From assembly GCA_964552195.1 (NCBI GenBank), contig CAZKFM010000013.1, forward strand, positions 1-64,000: a DNA stretch of 64,000 bases, written 5' to 3'. Made by a program: the position numbers and the translations under genes. Shown here one piece after another: positions 6,965-21,900 of this stretch. The notes under the pieces were generated by a model, which saw nothing but the letters and a program-made list of their open reading frames with translations, was not told the origin of the DNA and ran no database searches. This stretch comes from CAZKAP01 sp964552195 (GTDB lineage Bacteria > Bacteroidota > Bacteroidia > Flavobacteriales > Flavobacteriaceae). Numbering within the stretch: position 1 is the stretch's first letter; every line of letters starts with the position of its first letter.

Positions 6965-9900
6965 TTACCTCCTGTTGATATACAGGTAACCCGTCAGACT
7001 GCGCGATATGCCATCCGTGTCGGTGTATCTGATGATATAGAAATAGGTTCCGTCCGGCAGTTTGCGCGGCTGATTGATCGTGGCCTTGCCTTCGGATATA
7101 CCCGTGAAGGCCTGGTCGTAATTGTTGTACCCATCCCGTTCGAATATCAATGCACCCCAGCGGTTGTATATCTCCACCGTATTGTTGGGATAGCATTCGA
7201 TTCCCTGCACGAAAAAGAGGTCGTTACCGCCGTCTATGTTCGGAGATACTCCATTAAAGACTTCCAGTTCGCAACCGGACAGTTCGGTCACAGTTGGCGT
7301 GTCTCCGAAGCTGTCGTCGTCGTCCGAGTAATCGCTCACTACCTGCCCAGATGGCCCGGTACCAAAGGCCTGGGCCTGATTGGATACCTGCTGGGCGCGG
7401 ATGTCATCTATGGATAGCGGATACAGGGCCGAGAACGTGACTTCGTCGGTTTCCCCGGGAGCCAGTGTAATCGGCTGACCGCTTAGTGTGATGCCATCCA
7501 GCGGATCTTCCACATAAACATTCGTAAGGGTCACGTTACCGGTGTTGGTAATGCGGAAACGGTATCCTATGGTTTCTCCTACCTGAGCGAATCCGTCCTG
7601 ATTTTCGTCGTTCAGGGTGGCGGTCTTAACGATGGCCAGGGACGGCTCCCGTACCAGGTCGATTACTGTGGGGTTATCGTCCCCGTCTTCGGCTATTCCA
7701 TTGTCGGAAGTATCCGAAACCGTGGTGTTTTCCAGGGTCTCCGTTCCGAAGGCGAAGGCGGAGTTCGTTACGCTTCCCGCATCGATATCGGCCTGTATGA
7801 GGGTATATTCCACCGTCAGTGAGGTCTCCTGCAGTGCTGGGAGTACGCCCGGAACCGCAATGGGCGTGTCGGAGAGCATATCATCATCGATCTCGATCCA
7901 TTCCAGCGGTACATTGCCGGTGTTGCGGATCACGAAAGTGTACAACAGTCGGTCGCCGGGTTCTCCGTCTCCTTCCATAGTCACAGTCTTGATGAGTTCG
8001 ATACCCGCTTCCACGCCTTCGTTATCGGCTATTTGAACCGTAGCTTCGGATGAATCGCCAATTTGAAGCAGTCCATCGCTGCCGGTCAGAGTCAGGATAA
8101 CGGTTTCTCCTCCAAACTCCAGGATGTCGTCATCGATAACCTGCACGGGAAGCTCGACTCGGTCGGTTCCGGCCGGTATGGTTATGCTTCCACTGAAGGC
8201 TTCGTAGTCGACCCCCTCGGAGGCCGTACCCGTAAGCGTATAGGTTACTTCCGTATCGATTTCGGCCCCGGTGTCGAGCAGTATGGCAAAAGCCCCGTCC
8301 TGATCCGGTTCGCTGCCATCCGCTGCGGCTACCACTGTGACTACGGATTGATCGTTGTCGGCTATGTCCAAAGAGTCGGAGGCTTCCGCACTCAGGGTTA
8401 CGGCGTTGCCGGTCTGAGTAAGCTGTATTCCTACGGTCTCCGTACCTTCTATTTCGAGATCATCGATAACCTCGATCACCAATTCGAAGGAGGTGGTTTC
8501 GGCAGGAATGAGTACCGTGCCCGTCATCGCGGCGTAATCCACGCCTTCCATAGCCGAGCCATCCAGGCTGTACTCCACTTCGGTATCCGTGGAGACCGGA
8601 TTGCTCAGGCTGAGTACAAATCGGCCATCCGAATCGGGCTCGGCACCGTCATTTACGGCACTTACACTGACTACGGCGTCGTCGTCGTCGAAGAGGTTAA
8701 TGCTCGCCGACGAGCTGCCGCCCAAGACCACCGCGTTATTCGTTTCGGTCAGGCTGATTTCAAGCGTTTCCGTTTCCTCTAGGATCGTATCGTCCAGGAC
8801 CCCGACTTCAATGGTTATCGAGGTACTGCCCGCAGGAATCACCGCCGTACCGGGAAGCAGGGCGTAATCGGCATCGGACAGCGAGGTTCCTGCTACCGTA
8901 TAGCTGATCTCCGTATCCACGGCTACCGGATTACTCAGGCTGAGGACGAAAGTACCGTTGTTATCGGGTTCAGATGCGTCCAAGCCGGCAGCAACCGTGA
9001 TCTCGGAACTATCGTTGTCCGTCAGCACGATAGTGGCTTCGGAAGCCGTATCCAGAGTCACCGCATTATCCGTTCCGGTCAGGCTGAGTATCACGGATTC
9101 GTCCCCTTCCAGGATCAGGTCGTCGATCACCGGGATGTCCAGTAATACACTGGTCGAGCCCGTAGGGAATAGCGCGGTCCCGCTCAGGGCGTCATAATCG
9201 ACATCCGGCGTGGCTGTTCCGCCGACGGTATAGAATACCTCAGTATCTCCGGCCACAGGCTTGCTCAGGCTGAGTTCGAACTGTCCGTCCGCATCGGGTT
9301 CTCCTGCCTGCTCCATGGCGGTAACGCTCACTCTGGATTCGTCGTCGTCTGCTATATTTAGCGTAGCCTCGAAGGAAGTGCCAAGGTTCACCAGGTTGTC
9401 CGTGCCGGTCAGGGTGAGTACAGCGGTTTCTATTCCCTCTATCCAAACATCGTCCACCACATTCAGGGGCAGGATGAATTCCGTATCGCCTGCCGGGATG
9501 ATCAGTGTGCCGCTCAGGGCAAAGTAATCGTCGTCAGCGGTTGCACTGCCATCCAGGGAGTAGCTCACGGTGGTCGGACCGGCCACCGGCGTGGTCAGTT
9601 CAAAGCGGAACGCTCCGTCCTGGTCGGGCTCTGCGGCATCGTTCGCAACGGATACGGTGAGTGCAGATATTTCGTTGTCGGCTATGGTAATGACCGCCTC
9701 GGTATCGGCACCCAGGTTAACGTCGTTATCCGTACCCGTCAGTTCCACGACCACGGTCTCGTCCCCTTCCAGTTGAAGGTCGTCCAGTACTTCCACAGGC
9801 AGGGTGACTGTGGTGGCTCCGGCCAGCACGACTATGGTGCCCGAAAGGGTCGTGTAGTCTGCCCCAGCCGTTGCCGAACCGCTCACCGTATAGCTTACGG

Positions 9901-12900
9901 TGGTAGGCTGGGCCGCAGGACTGCTCAGGGCAAAAGTGAACAATCCGTCCTGATCGGGTTCCGCCCCCAGGGTAGTGGCCGATATGGTTACGGCCGAACT
10001 GTCGTTATCCGCGATCGTCACAGTGGTCTGATTCGCGGTAGCAAGGGTGACCGCATTACTGGTTGCTTCCAGAGTGATAATCACACTTTCTTCTCCTTCG
10101 ACCGTACTGTCGTCGATCACCTCAACCGGGAGGGTTGTAGAGGTGGATCCCGCAGGAATGATAACCGTACCGCTCAGGGCCGTGTAGTCCGTGTCCAGAG
10201 CAGCCGTTCCTCCAACGGAATAGAATATCTCCGTATCCGAGGAGACCGGGTTACTCAGGCTTACGGTAAAGGAACCATCGGTTGCGGGTTCGGCGGCGTC
10301 CGTGTCGGAAACGACAGAGACTTCCGAGGTGTCGTCGTCGGTAATGTTCACGGTTGCTTCCGTTACCGTTCCGAGGCCAACCAGGTTGTCCGTACCCGTA
10401 AGCGTAACCACCACGGTTTCGGTTCCTTCGAGTACGGAATCGTCCAGTACATTGACGGCTATGGTCGCCACAGTCGATCCGGCAGGAATCGTAACCGTTT
10501 CGCTCAGGGAAACGTAGTCCACATCCGGACTGGCCGTACCGGTTACGGAATAGCTCACCACAGTATCTTCTGAGGTCTCTTCGGTTAGGCTCAGGGTGAA
10601 GACCCCTGCCAGGTTGGGTTCAGCGGCCTGGGTGGTGGCGCTAATGCTAACCGCCGAGGCATCGTTGTCGGATATGGTACCGGCCGCACTGGCATTGGCC
10701 AGGGTTATGGGCTGTCCAGCGGTGTTGTCCAGGGTAATGAGTACATCGAAGACCTCGGTGGGTTCGAGTATGGCATCACCGAGGATCTCGACGGGTACGA
10801 CCACCTGAGTATCTCCTGCGACCAGGGTAACCGGAGTGGCGGTCTGTGCGGTGAAGTCGTTACTGGCTAGGGCGGTGTTGTCGCTGGTAGAGAATCCGAT
10901 TTGGATGTCTTCCTGGGCGGTACCGGATAGGGTGATGACGAATTCGAGGGTCTGGGTGCCTTCGGTCTCGGTGATGGAGTTGTCGGCTATGGACAGGGTC
11001 AGGTCGTCGTCGTCGGTGATGGTTGCGGTGGCCTGGTCATCGAAGGACACCAGGGCGTTGGTGATACCGCTGAAGTCGATCAGGAACTGCTCGTCGGGTT
11101 CGGCTATGCCGTCCTCGGTGGTATTGACGGTAATGGTATAGGATTCTCCGTCGGTACCGGCAAAGGTGAGCGTACCGGTGGTGGCGGTGTAGTCGGAACC
11201 ATCGAGTGCGGTATCGTCTGCGGTGGCGTAGTCGATATCGAAGCCTCCCTGTACGTCACCGCTCAGAGTAACGGTAAAGGAGAAGCTATCGCCTTCATCT
11301 ACGCTGAGGTCGGAGACGGTGAGTGCCGCCGCATCGTTGTCGGTAATGGTCGCCGAGGCGTTGGCATCGGCCAGGGTTATGGGCTGTCCAGCGGTGTTGT
11401 CCAGGGTAATGAGTACATCGAAGACCTCGGTGGGTTCGAGTATGGCATCCCCGAGGATCTCGACGGGTACGACCACCTGAGTATCCCCTGCGAGCAGGGT
11501 TATGGGAGTCGCGGTCTGTGCGGTGAAGTCGTTACCGGCCAGGGCGGTGTTGTCGCTGGTGGAGAATCCGATCAGGATGTCCTGCTCGGCGGTACCGGAG
11601 AGCGTAATCAAGAATTCGAGGGTCTGGGTGCCTTCGGTCTCGGTGATGGAGTTGTCGGCTATGGACAGGGTCAGGTCGTCGTCATCGGTGATGGTAGCGG
11701 TGGCCTGGTCATCGAAGGACACCAGGGCATTGCTGATGTTGCTGAGGTCGATCAGGAACTGCTCTTGGGGTTCGGCCACATCGTCTTCGGTGGTATTGAC
11801 GGTAATGGTATAGGATTCTCCGTCGGTACCTGCGAAGTTGAGGGTACCCGAGGCAGCGGTATAGTCATCCGGATCGATGGCGGTATCGTCTGCGGAGGCG
11901 TAGTCGATATCGAAGCCACCCTGCACGTTCCCGCTAAGGGTAACGGTAAAGGAGAAGCTATCGCCTTCATCTACGCTGAGGTCGGAGACGGTGAGTTCCG
12001 CCGTGTCGTTGTCGGATATGGTACCGGCTGCACTGGCATCGGTTACGGTTATGGGCTGTCCGGCATCGTCGTCCAGGGTAAAGGACACGTCGAAGACCTC
12101 GGTGGGTTCGAGTATGGCATCCCCGAGGATCTCAACGGGCACGACCACCTGAGTATCCCCTGCGGTCAGGGTGACCGGAGTGGCGGTTTGTGCGGTGAAG
12201 TCGTTACCGGCCAGGGCGGTGTTGTCGCTGGTAGAGAATCCGATTTGGATGTCTTCCTGCGCGGTACCGGATAGGGTAATCACGAATTCGAGGGTCTGGG
12301 TGCCTTCGGTCTCGGTGATGGAGTTGTCGGCTATGGACAGGGTCAGGTCGTCGTCATCGGTAATGGTACCGGTAGCCTGATTATCGAAGGCGACCAGCGC
12401 ATTGCTGATGTTGCTGAGGTCGATCAGGAACTGCTCCTGGGGTTCGGCCACATCGTCTTCGGTGGTATTGACGGTGATGGTATAGGATTCTCCGTCGGTA
12501 CCAGTAAAGTTCAGGGTACCCGAGGCAGCGGTATAGTCATCGGGATCGATGGCGGTACCGTCAGCAGTGGCGTAGTCGATATCCACGCCACCCTGCACGT
12601 TCCCGCTCAGGGTAACGGTAAAGGAGAAGCTGTCGCCTTCTTCCACGCTGATATCGGAGACGCTTAGCGAAGCCGCATCGTTGTCGGTCAGAGTAGCGGT
12701 GGCCTGATTGTCGAAGGAGACCAGGGCATTGCTGATGTTGGAGAATTCCACGAGGAATGCTTCGTCGAACTCGAGCAGGTCGTCGTCGGTGGTGGCCACG
12801 GTCACGGTCTGGGTTTCCCCGGCGGTACCGGCGAAGGTGATGGTGCCTGTGGTATCGGAATAGTCGGAACCGCTGAGCGCCGATCCATCGGCTGTGTTGT

Positions 12901-15900
12901 AGTCCAGGGTAAAGCCACCCTGTACGTCGGCGGAAAGGGTCAGGGTCCAGACGGCATTGTTGCCTTCTTCCACGGTGATATCGGTGACGGTCAGTTCGGC
13001 CGCATCGTTGTCGGATATGGTGCCGGCTGCACTGGCATCGGCTACGGTTATGGGCTGTCCAGCGGTGTTGTCCAGGGTAATGAGTACATCGAAGACCTCG
13101 GTGGGTTCGAGTATGGCATCCCCGAGGATCTCGACGGGTACGACCACCTGAGTATCCCCTGCGGTCAGGGTGACCGGAGTGGCGGTTTGCGCGGTGAAGT
13201 CGTTACCGGCCAGGGCGGTGTTATCGCTGGTGGAGAATCCGATTTGGATGTCTTCCTGCGCGGTACCGGATAGGGTAATGACAAATTCGAGGGTCTGGGT
13301 ACCTTCGGTCTCGGTAATGGAGTTGTCGGCTATGGACAGGCTCAGGTCATCGTCATCGGTGATGGTACCGGTAGCCTGATTATCGAAGGTGACCAGCGCA
13401 TTGCTGATGTTGCTGAGGTCGATCAGGAACTGCTCCTGGGGTTCGGCCACATCGTCTTCGGTGGTATTGACGGTGATGGTATAGGATTCTCCGTCGGTAC
13501 CAGTAAAGTTCAGGGTACCCGAGGCAGCGGTATAGTCATCGGGATCGATGGCGGTACCGTCAGCAGTGGCGTAGTCGATATCCACGCCACCCTGCACGTT
13601 CCCGCTCAGGGTAACGGTAAAGGAGAAGCTGTCGCCTTCTTCCACGCTGATATCGGAGACGCTTAGCGAAGCCGCATCGTTGTCGGTCAGAGTAGCGGTG
13701 GCCTGATTGTCGAAGGAGACCAGGGCATTGCTGATGTTGGAGAATTCCACGAGGAATGCTTCGTCGAACTCGAGCAGGTCGTCGTCGGTGGTGGCCACGG
13801 TCACGGTCTGGGTTTCCCCGGCGGTACCGGCGAAGGTGATGGTGCCTGTGGTATCGGAATAGTCGGAACCGCTGAGCGCCGATCCATCGGCTGTGTTGTA
13901 GTCCAGGGTAAAGCCACCCTGTACGTCGGCGGAAAGGGTCAGGGTCCAGACGGCATTGTTGCCTTCTTCCACGGTGATATCGGTGACGGTCAGTTCGGCC
14001 GCATCGTTGTCGGCGATGTTCACATCGGCCGTGGACTGAGTCCCGTCGATGGAAATGTCGGAATCACCGGTTATGCCATCGAGAGTAAGGGTAACGGTCT
14101 CCGTGAATTCGAGTATGGAATCGTCGAGTACCTCCACATCGATGACCAGAGAAGTGCTCCCCACGGGGATCACTGCGGTACCGGCCAGGGTGGTGTGATC
14201 GGATCCGGCGGTGGCCGTTCCCGTAATGGTATAGGAAACGGTGGTATCACTATCGGACTCCTGACTCAGGGTGATGGTATAAGCACCGTCATCCCCGGGT
14301 TCGGCGGCATCGGCATCTGTCGCCGAGACGGAGACCTGGGCGGTATCATCGTCCTGGATGGTCACCGTGGCCTGACTCGCAGATCCGTCAATGGAGATAT
14401 CACTGTCGCCGGCATCGATGAAATCGATGGTGAGTATAACGCTTTCGTCCTCCTCGAGGATGTTGTCGTCCACCACGGGGACGGCCACCGTTATGGAGGT
14501 CGAACCAGCCGGTATGGTGGCGGAACCGCTCAGGGCAGTATAGTCCTCTGTTACATCAGCCGTGCCCGTAATGGAATAGCTGATCTCCGTGTCTGTGGAT
14601 GAGGGCAGTCCGATGGACAGGGTGAATTCCCCGTCGTTATTGGGTTCGGCCGCGGTATCGTCAGAGGCGGAAGCGCTCAACAGCGCACTATCGTTGTCCT
14701 CTATGGTACCCTGACCGGAATCATCCGTAAACGTGATGTTGCGGCTTTCGAAGTCCCCTTCGCTCAGATCAAGGGCGAAGGTTTCCGTGGGTTCGAGCAG
14801 AAGGTCTCCGGTTACCAGTACGGAGATGGTCTGTGTCTCACCCGTTGCCCCGCTAAAAGTTAGCGTTCCCGACTGTCCTGTATAGTCGTTCCCGGCGATC
14901 GCCTCCACATCCCGGGTGGCGAAGTCCACGGTGAACGGTCCGTCTGCGGACTTGCCGTTATGGGTAACGGTAAATGTAAAGGTAACATCGGAACCCGTGT
15001 CGGATTCAGTGAGTACCACGTCATCTATGGTCAGTGAGGCGCTATCGTTGTCGGTTATGGTTGCCTGAATCGAAGCGGTGCTTCCCAGTCCGTCCAGGAC
15101 TACATCCTGAGAACTTGGGGACAGCGAGCTGAGTATGCCGTTTAGGGTTTCACTGGGTTCCACCAGATCGTCATCGGTGATGGGAATGCTCACGGTCTGG
15201 GTGTCGCTTTCAGAACCTCCGAAGGTCAGTACAGCCGATACCGCCGTGTAATCGCTGCCCGCCTCGGCAGTGTCATCACCGGTGTCGAAACTCACCGTAA
15301 TCTCTTCCTGTATCGGACGATCCGAACTGATGGTGAAATCGGCCGTTCCGGCGGCTTCGTCTACACTGAAACCACTGATGGACAGGGTGGCCTGGTCGTT
15401 GTCGTTTATAGTACCCGTAGCTGTATCGGTCCCCAGGCCTACCTGTTGACCACCTGTATCTACCAGGGTAATGGTCGCGGTAAAGCTCTCCTGGGGTTCG
15501 GCCTTCAGATCCCCGAGTACCTCGACGGGTATATTCACAGTAAGGGTCTCAGAAGGGATGGTGTACTGCTGGGCCGCCTGAGCGGTGATATCCGTTCCGT
15601 CAGCACTGCCAAATGCGGTTGTGAAGTCAATGACTATGGGTTCCTGTGCCAATTGATCCAGGGTCGCCACGAAATTGTGAGAGGTATTTCCATCCGTTTC
15701 GGTAACCGTGAATCCGGTCAGTGTGATGGTGTTCAGCGGATCGTCATCGATTATGGTGCCGAGGCCCGAATTATCGTCGAAGGAAGCACTGCCGGTAGAG
15801 GACAGATTATCGAGTTCAACCGTATAGGTCTCGTTGACGGGCTCGTTGATGCCGTTGTCGATTATGGGAACGGCTATGTTCAGGGTACTACCCGACAGCG

Positions 15901-18900
15901 AACCGGAAGGGAACGTCAGTGTCCCGCTGGTCAGCGTGTAGTCTGAGGGTTGTACGGCCGGATCGTCTGCCGAACCATCCTGAGTCGTGTAGTCCACGGT
16001 TAGCTCATCCTGTATGTCTCCCGTTAGGGTTACGGTAAAGATGGCCATACCTTCGGGGACATCCTCATCCACCGTTACATCGTTTATGGCGATGCTGGCG
16101 GCGTCGTTATCCGTGATCGAAGCTGTGGCCGAAGGGGTAGCCAGGCTAACATCCTGGCCTCCTGCAGACAGGTTGCTGAGGGTGCCCGAGAGTTGTTCGG
16201 TGGGCTCGACAAAGCTGTCGTCCGCAATGGGGATGCTAACGGTCTGAACAAGCGGATTGGCGGCTCCAAAGGTCAGTTCCACCGTACCCGAAGTGGTATA
16301 GTCACTTCCTGCCAGTGCCGTCAGATCCGAGCTATTGAAATCTACGGTGAATGCGTTTTGTACGGCCCGATCCAGGGTAATGGTGAAGGAGGCCGATCCG
16401 GCGTCTTCATCTGCTGTAAACCCGCTGACGCTAAGGCTAGCTGAGTCGTTGTCTTCGATGATGGCCGTTTCGGAGGCGGTTCCCACACTGGCCTGCTGGG
16501 CGTTTGCCTCGGTCAGTGCAAGGTCGGCGGTGAACGATTCCTGCGGTTCAATGACGAGATCACCGAGGATATCCACGGGTATGTCAACTGAGGTGCTACC
16601 GGCGGGGAGGGTGATCACGGTGCCGGCCTGAGCCGTGTAGTCCTGACCATCCAGAGCGGTTCCGTCGGCAGTCGTGAAGCTGAATTCGATATCGAACTGG
16701 GCAGCAATATTGGTGCTTATGCTGAACTGACCGGTTTCTGTGGCCTCCGTTTCGGTAATCGTAAATCCGTTCAGATTCGCCACCAGGGCATCGTTGTCCA
16801 GGATGGTGGAGGTATCCGAATCCGTGGTTATGGTCACATCCTGTCCCCGGGCGTCGGTCAGGGCAATGGTGCCGGAAAAGGTTTCGGTCGGCTCCGCAAT
16901 CAGATCTCCGCCTATGCTTACGGGGAGATTCATGCTGGTCTCACCGGCCAATAGCGTATAGGCCTGAGCCGTTTGAGGCGCGTAATCCGTGCCTGCCGTG
17001 GTTCCAATATCTGCCGTGGTCAGGGTGAATTCGATGTCCTCCTGAGCCGCGATATTGCTGCTGAGGACGAAGTTGCTCAACTGATTTCCATCGGTTTCGG
17101 TTACACTGAACCCGGAGATGTCCAGGGTCAGGGCATCATTATCGGTTATGGTACCCAGCCCCTGATTATCGGCGATGCTCACACCGGTCTGCCCCTGTGC
17201 ATTCAGATTGCTCAGGTCGATCGTATAGGTTTCCGTGGGTTCGGCTATGTTGTTATCGGCTATGGTTACCACCAGGTTCTGACTGTTGCTGTTGGCTCCG
17301 CCAAAAGTGAGTGATGCCGTGCCCAGAGCCGTATAGTCGGAGGGAGACAGGGCCGACTGATCGGATGTTACATAATCGACGGTAAAATCGTTTTGTACGC
17401 TACCGGTAAGGGTAACGGTAAATGTGGCTGTTCCAGCGTCTTCATCTACGGTCACATCGTCTATGGAAAGGCTGGCCGCGTCGTTATCCGTGATGGTGGA
17501 AGTCACCGAAGTGGATGGTCCTCCTCCGGTCAGGCTGACGGACTGCGCGGCTCCATCGATCAGATTGTCGAGGGTAGCTACCAATTCCTCCGAGGGTTCA
17601 ACCACCATGTCCTCAAGGATATTAACGGTCACCATCTGGGTCAGGGCATGGGGGCCACCGAAGTTCAGAGTGGTACTTGCTGCATCGTAGTCCGATCCGT
17701 CCGAAGCCGTATTGTCGGAAGTGGCGAAATCGATCGTGAACGGGCTTTGAACCTGCTCATCCAGCGCTATGGTGAAGTCGGCAGTTCCTGCGCCCTCATC
17801 CACGGTGAATCCGGTTATGGCCAGGACGGCACTATCGTCATTGGTCAGGGTACCCGTGGCACTGTCGTCGGCAAAGCTGATGGCCACGGCAGGCGCCGAG
17901 ATGGGAACTATAGTGCTGAGATCGACCCGGAAGGTTTCGTCCAGTTCTACTTTGGTGTCCCCGTTTATGGTGATGTCGATGGTTTCCTGTTCCCCGGGCG
18001 TACCCGCAAAGGTCAGGGTGCCGGTTTGGGCATCGTAATCCGAATCGGCCGTAGTCGCCGTACCGTCCGCGGTGGCAAAGTCTACGGTGAGGCCATCCTC
18101 CACCTCACGGTCGAGTTCGACGGTGAAGGTGAGCACGGAAGTCCCGCTATCGCCTTCGTTTATGGATACATCGGCTATGGAGAGGGTAGCGTTGTCGTCG
18201 TTGGTGATCGTTCCCGTCCCCGTTTTTCCGGCGGGGTCTATAGTGATGTTCTTGCCGGGGGCAATCACGGAATTCAGCACCAGGCTGAAGGTTTCATTGC
18301 CTTCGACTGAGGTATCGCCATTGATGCTTACGGTAATGGTCTGAGTTTCCCCTATGGCTCCGCTGATGAAGGAAACCGACCCGCCGCTTCCGCTGAAATC
18401 GGAGGGTGCCTTGGCCGTACCATTGGTGGTGAAGTAGCTCACGGCATATCCACCATCGACCTCCGCGCCGGCATGCGTAACCGTAAAGGTGAAATCGGTG
18501 GTACCCGTATTGCCTTCGGCTACGGTCACGTCGTTTATGGACACCGTGGCAGAGTCATTGTCGGTGTTGTCGATGCTGACGTCTTCCGGATTTAGTGGAT
18601 CGTAGGCGGGATCCGTGGTATTTGAGGTGTCGACCGAGTTGACCGCCGTAAAGGCAATAGTGCCGTCCACTATGGTATCGTCCACCCCAGTAACCGTGAC
18701 GGTCTGGGGGGTATCCCAGTTGGCTGCCGTAAAGGTCAGTGAAGATGGAGAAACGGTTCCTTCTCCCGTATCGCTGCTGTTTACGTCCACGACGACCGTG
18801 TAATCCTCCGCATCGGTGGCGGGCTTACTGTTCAGTACTACGGTGTAGGTGGCCGTTGTTCCGTCTTCGCTTACGGTCAGGTTTCCGGGCACGACGGTGA

Positions 18901-21900
18901 ATCCTGCGGTGTCGTTGTCTTCGTTGACCAGGTCCACATCGTCCACGACCATGCCATCGTAATCGGTATCCGCCGAAACGGCATTGGCACTGATCAGGGT
19001 ATAATTCACGTCGCCGTCGGCTATGTCATCGTCCTTACCGGTTACGGTGATAGTTTGTGGGCTATCCCAGTTGGCCGGGCTAAAGGTGAGGCTAGGTGGT
19101 GAGAAGGTGTCGCTTTCCGTTGGGTCACCGCTCGACCAGCTAATGCTGACGTCACTGGTGGGTTCGGTATCCAGTACCACGGTAAAGGTGGCGGTATCCG
19201 CGTCCTCCGAGGTGGGGCCGCTGGCAGAGGACACGGTAATGCCCGCCGTATCATTGTCGATATTCGTGACGCTCACATCCTCCGGATCCACGTTGAAGTA
19301 ACCCGAACCGGGATCGGTTTCGTCGGTGTTCGTCGTGATCAGTATGGTGTAAGGGATGTCTCCATCGTCCACATCCTCGTTAACGCCGGTCACGGTTACC
19401 GTTTGAGGAGTATTCCAGTTAGCTGGAGTAAAGGTCAGTTTGGAGATCGAAACGGTACCCTCCGTGGGATCACTGCTGGCCACATCGAAGACCACGTTCC
19501 CGGATGGGATAGACGGCAGGGCCACGGTAAATGAATCCGTGCCCAGGTCCTCGGTCGTGGTCAGACTGGCGCTGCTCGGGATCACGGTATTATTTGGCAA
19601 GGCGTTAACCGTAATCGTAAAGGTGCAGTCCTGTGAATTACCCGCCTCGTCATAGGCGACATAGCGCACCAGGGTGGTACCCAGGTTAAAGGTATCGCTG
19701 CTCAATTCGTTGATGCCCGTGCCCTGGGCAGGGGAGAAGGTCGCACCGGAATATTGGTAGGTCAGCAGGGTTACGGCGCAGTTGTCGTCGAAGGTGGGTG
19801 ACGGTATGCCGGACACCAGGGCGGAACTTGCCCCTGGAGCCGCCACATCCTGCACGATATTGGATGGACAGCTGATCTGTGGTGCCTGTGGGTCTGAGAC
19901 TACCACGTCAAATTCCACGGTACCCGAGTTGACGGGCGAGGAATGATCCGCCACGGTCCAGAGTACGGTTGTGGTGCCCTTTTCGAACACCTGTCCGTTC
20001 AGCGTTGTATTCGAACCCGTAATCGCCGTAGTTGCACCGCTCAGTGTGTACGTAATGGTTGGAGCGGGGTCGCAGTTGTCGGTCGGGTTCCAACTGTCGT
20101 CCGTATGGGTGTACGTACATACATCGGAATCGGTATCGACCAGGCGGTCGTTCAGGTCGTCCAGGGTGGGGGCCTGCGTATCATCGACTTCCAGGTTGGT
20201 GGTGGTTACGTCCGTGCGTCCCGCAGAGTCGGTTACCCGGAGGTAAATGGTGTTGCTGCCGATATCCGAGCAGGAGTAGTCCAGGGAAGAGAAATAGGAT
20301 ACGCCGTCTTTGGATATTTCGTAGGTAACGATGGAGCAGTTGTCCGTCGAATTGTTGTCCACATCCGAAGGAATTATGGTGGCGGTACCCAGGCGGTCAA
20401 GGTCCACCTGAGCCACCTGAGCGCTGGCGACCGGATCTTCATTGTCGGTAACGGTTACCTCGTAACTGCAGGTGGATGCATTGTCCTCACTGTCGGTGGC
20501 CGTCCAGGTCACGGTGGTGGTCCCGGTGTTGAAGGCGACCCCATTCAGGGTGGAGCCCGAGCCCGTGGTGGCCCCGCTCAGCGAGAACTCCAGGGTTAGG
20601 GAAGCGCAATTGTCGGTGGCCGTGGCGTCCCAGTCGTCGCTGGTCTTGGTATAGGTGCACAGTCCCGGATCCGTATTTTCCGATTGATTGGAAGAACACA
20701 GGTTGAATACGGGGGCCACAGTATCCTCCACGGTAACGGTGGCATCGCAGGTCGCGATGTTGCCATGGATGTCCGTCACGGTCAGGGTAACCACATTGGA
20801 ACCGAGGTCGGAACAATCGAATGCGGTCTGGCTGGCGGAGAACGATTGTATGCCGCAGGCATCGCTGGATCCGTTGTTGATATCGTTGCCGGTTAGGGTG
20901 GCGTTTCCGGTCGCATCGAGCTGCAGGGTGATGTCCTGACACAGGGCGGTAGGGGCCGTAGTGTCTTCGACGGTAACCGTCGTGGTGCAGGTATCCGTAT
21001 TCCCCGCGATGTCCCGTATGGTCACCGTTACATCCACCGGGCTGCCGATATCCGAACAGTTAAATGTGTTGGGGCTTACCTCGGCGGTCCATCCGCTGCA
21101 GTTGTCGGTGGAGCCCAGAGAAAGGTCGGCTATATCCGTGCCGGACAGGGTGTAGTTACCGCTAGCGTCCAGTTGAACGGTTATAGGGCTGCAGGAAGCC
21201 GTCGGGCCGATCGGGTCTTCGATGGTTACCGTGGCATCGCAGCTGCTGGTGTTTCCTGAGGTATCCGTCACGGTCAGGGTCACGGTATTCGCTCCGAAGT
21301 CCTCACAGCCAAAGGTCGTCTGGCTGGCCGACAGGCTCTGAATTCCGCAATTATCGAAGGAACCGGAGCCGAGGTCGGCGGCCACCAGGCTGGCCGAGCC
21401 CGAGGCATCGAGCTGCAGGGTGATATCCTGGCAACTGGCCGTGGGTGCCTGATTGTCGGAGACCGTTACATCGAAGCTGCATTGGGTACTGTTGCCGGAA
21501 CCGTCTATGGCGGTCCAGGTAACGGTGGTTACCCCCGGGTTGAAGGTCGTGCCGTCCAGGCTGGTGTTCGCAGGGGCATCCGCGGCTACGGTGGCACCAC
21601 TGAGTGCATAGGTGAGGCTGGATATGCTCGTACAGGAATCCGCGGCCGTGGGATTCCAGTCGGTACCGCTGTGCACGTAGGTGCAGGCATCGGTATCCGT
21701 GTCCACCGTTTGGTCGCCGGGGCAGGTCAGGGTCGGATTTACCGCATCCTCGACCGTAACCAGGGCCGTGCAGGTATTGGAATTTCCATTGACGTCCGTT
21801 ACGGTAAGCGTAACCGTATTGGTGGCCGGATCGGCCCCGAGGTTGGAACAGTCGAAGGAGGTATTATCCAGGGCAAGGGATTGTATGCCGCAAGCATCGT

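Noticed and set aside
6951..7196. Extended start for the SprF-like gene
   Set aside because: It would overlap the end of the adhesin gene in another frame and place the signal peptide about 80 residues inside the protein.
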